From: Meridianimaribacter flavus
Lineage (GTDB): Bacteria > Bacteroidota > Bacteroidia > Flavobacteriales > Flavobacteriaceae
Direction: 5' to 3'
Assembly: GCF_004366715.1 (NCBI RefSeq)
Contig: NZ_SOQZ01000002.1
Coordinates: 1 to 64,000 of the forward strand
Length of the DNA: 64,000 nucleotides
Made by a program: the position numbers and the translations under genes
Notes under the pieces: generated by a model
What the model saw: only the letters and a program-made list of their open reading frames with translations
The model's database searches: none
What the model was told of the DNA's origin: nothing
Shown: positions 63,628 to 64,000 of the stretch, piece by piece
Numbering within the stretch: position 1 is the first letter of the stretch
How the letters are laid out: each line of letters starts with the position of its first letter

Positions 63628-64000
63628 TTATTTTTTAGCTTCAACCAACTCCAGCAAATCCAAACTCACGTTGGTTGTAAACATACCATAGTTAACGGTT
63701 GCTTTTCCTTTTTCAATAGTATCAATACTACCAATAGCACGACCATCTTCCATACGAACTCTATCACCAACTTTTAAAACAGGTTTTGGTTTTTCAACTA
63801 CAACTTCCTTTTTCTTAGCTGCTTTTTTCTTTTGTCGTATAACGTTTACTTTCTTTTCAACTTCCTTTTTAACTTGCTGTTCTTTGTTCTTTTCAGCACG
63901 TTTTTGCTTTGCTGATATCTTCTTGCGCTTAGAATTTTCTATCTGTACAAGCTTAAAAAGTTCATCCATAAGTTGACGTTTGCGCTTGTTTTCAAAATAA
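63628..64000 (-). CDS. mutS2: MutS2 family protein, C-terminal end (partial)
   Basis: The frame is open through the right edge of the window, so the N-terminal part lies outside; the ATG at 63969 is internal. The visible ~124 residues include a very basic Lys/Arg/Glu-rich stretch (KKISAKQKRAEKNKE) and a KOW-like end (LKVGDRVRMEDGRAIGSIDT ... TVNYGMFTTNVSLDLLELVE). This matches the C-terminus of flavobacterial MutS2, which processes branched DNA or rescues stalled ribosomes. No Smr nuclease domain follows the KOW-like segment before the stop codon. Confidence 0.8.
   Translation of the reverse strand, partial: YFENKRKRQLMDELFKLVQIENSKRKKISAKQKRAEKNKEQQVKKEVEKKVNVIRQKKKAAKKKEVVVEKPKPVLKVGDRVRMEDGRAIGSIDTIEKGKATVNYGMFTTNVSLDLLELVEAKK

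Overview
The window looks like chromosomal DNA of a marine-type Flavobacteriaceae bacterium (Bacteroidota). The evidence is an AT-rich genome, several promoters matching the Bacteroidota TAnnTTTG -7 box, a type IX secretion (T9SS) C-terminal sorting domain, a SusC-like plug sequence, bacillithiol synthase BshA, and flavobacterial versions of LptD, TamB, MutS2 and the fused NagZ-AmpC-like protein. No exact genus is claimed.

Layout. 1-3498: 3' part of a very large repeat-containing T9SS-secreted surface protein. 3.8-14.7 kb: housekeeping genes clpC and gyrA, a TPR protein, an NlpC/P60 hydrolase, a thiolase and a 7TM-HD phosphohydrolase, followed by tRNA-Arg, tRNA-Pro and tRNA-Ser on the minus strand. 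15.0-22.8 kb: mostly minus-strand small enzymes (HAD phosphatase, SAM methyltransferase, AI-2E permease, TrmH-type and RsmE methyltransferases, DUF4159 protein, PpiC-type protein, TsaD) plus small membrane proteins. 22.8-27.3 kb: tamB. 27.4-30.8 kb: glycolytic cluster pfkA-gap-BadF-type kinase-mgsA. 30.8-31.8 kb: guaC. 32.3-34.9 kb: an accessory insert. 34.9-44.3 kb: ridA-lptD, then amidase-MlaD-Fe-S protein genes and serB. 44.3-53.7 kb: CDF-like transporter, NagZ-AmpC-like fusion, bshA, a small barrel protein, a GlcD/GlcF-type fusion and an LpxH-like phosphoesterase. 53.9-60.3 kb: aroC, a dicarboxylate symporter and a tight four-gene operon (GshB-like ATP-grasp, rhodanese, N-formylglutamate amidohydrolase, QEGLA/DUF1704 metallopeptidase). 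60.3-64.0 kb: structured intergenic repeats, a DUF4139 protein with an inserted SusC-like segment, a DCC-family protein and the 3' end of mutS2.

The most interesting region is 32.3-34.9 kb. Three consecutive plus-strand genes (32588-33941) form what looks like a toxin-antitoxin-chaperone (TAC) module: a RelE/HigB-fold-like toxin, an HTH antitoxin with a C-terminal tail, and a SecB-like chaperone. A Bacteroidota promoter with a palindromic candidate operator sits immediately upstream. Downstream lies a chain of palindromic elements that share CGTT/AACG junctions, then a lone small membrane-protein gene, then another element of the same family. This organisation resembles an integron-like cassette array, although no integrase gene is in the window.

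A second candidate system is the four-gene operon at 56391-60254. Its gene content (ATP-grasp ligase, sulfurtransferase, formylglutamate amidohydrolase, MATCAP-like peptidase) suggests synthesis and processing of an uncharacterised peptide-like thiol or amide metabolite. All functions are read from sequence motifs and family knowledge; no searches were run.
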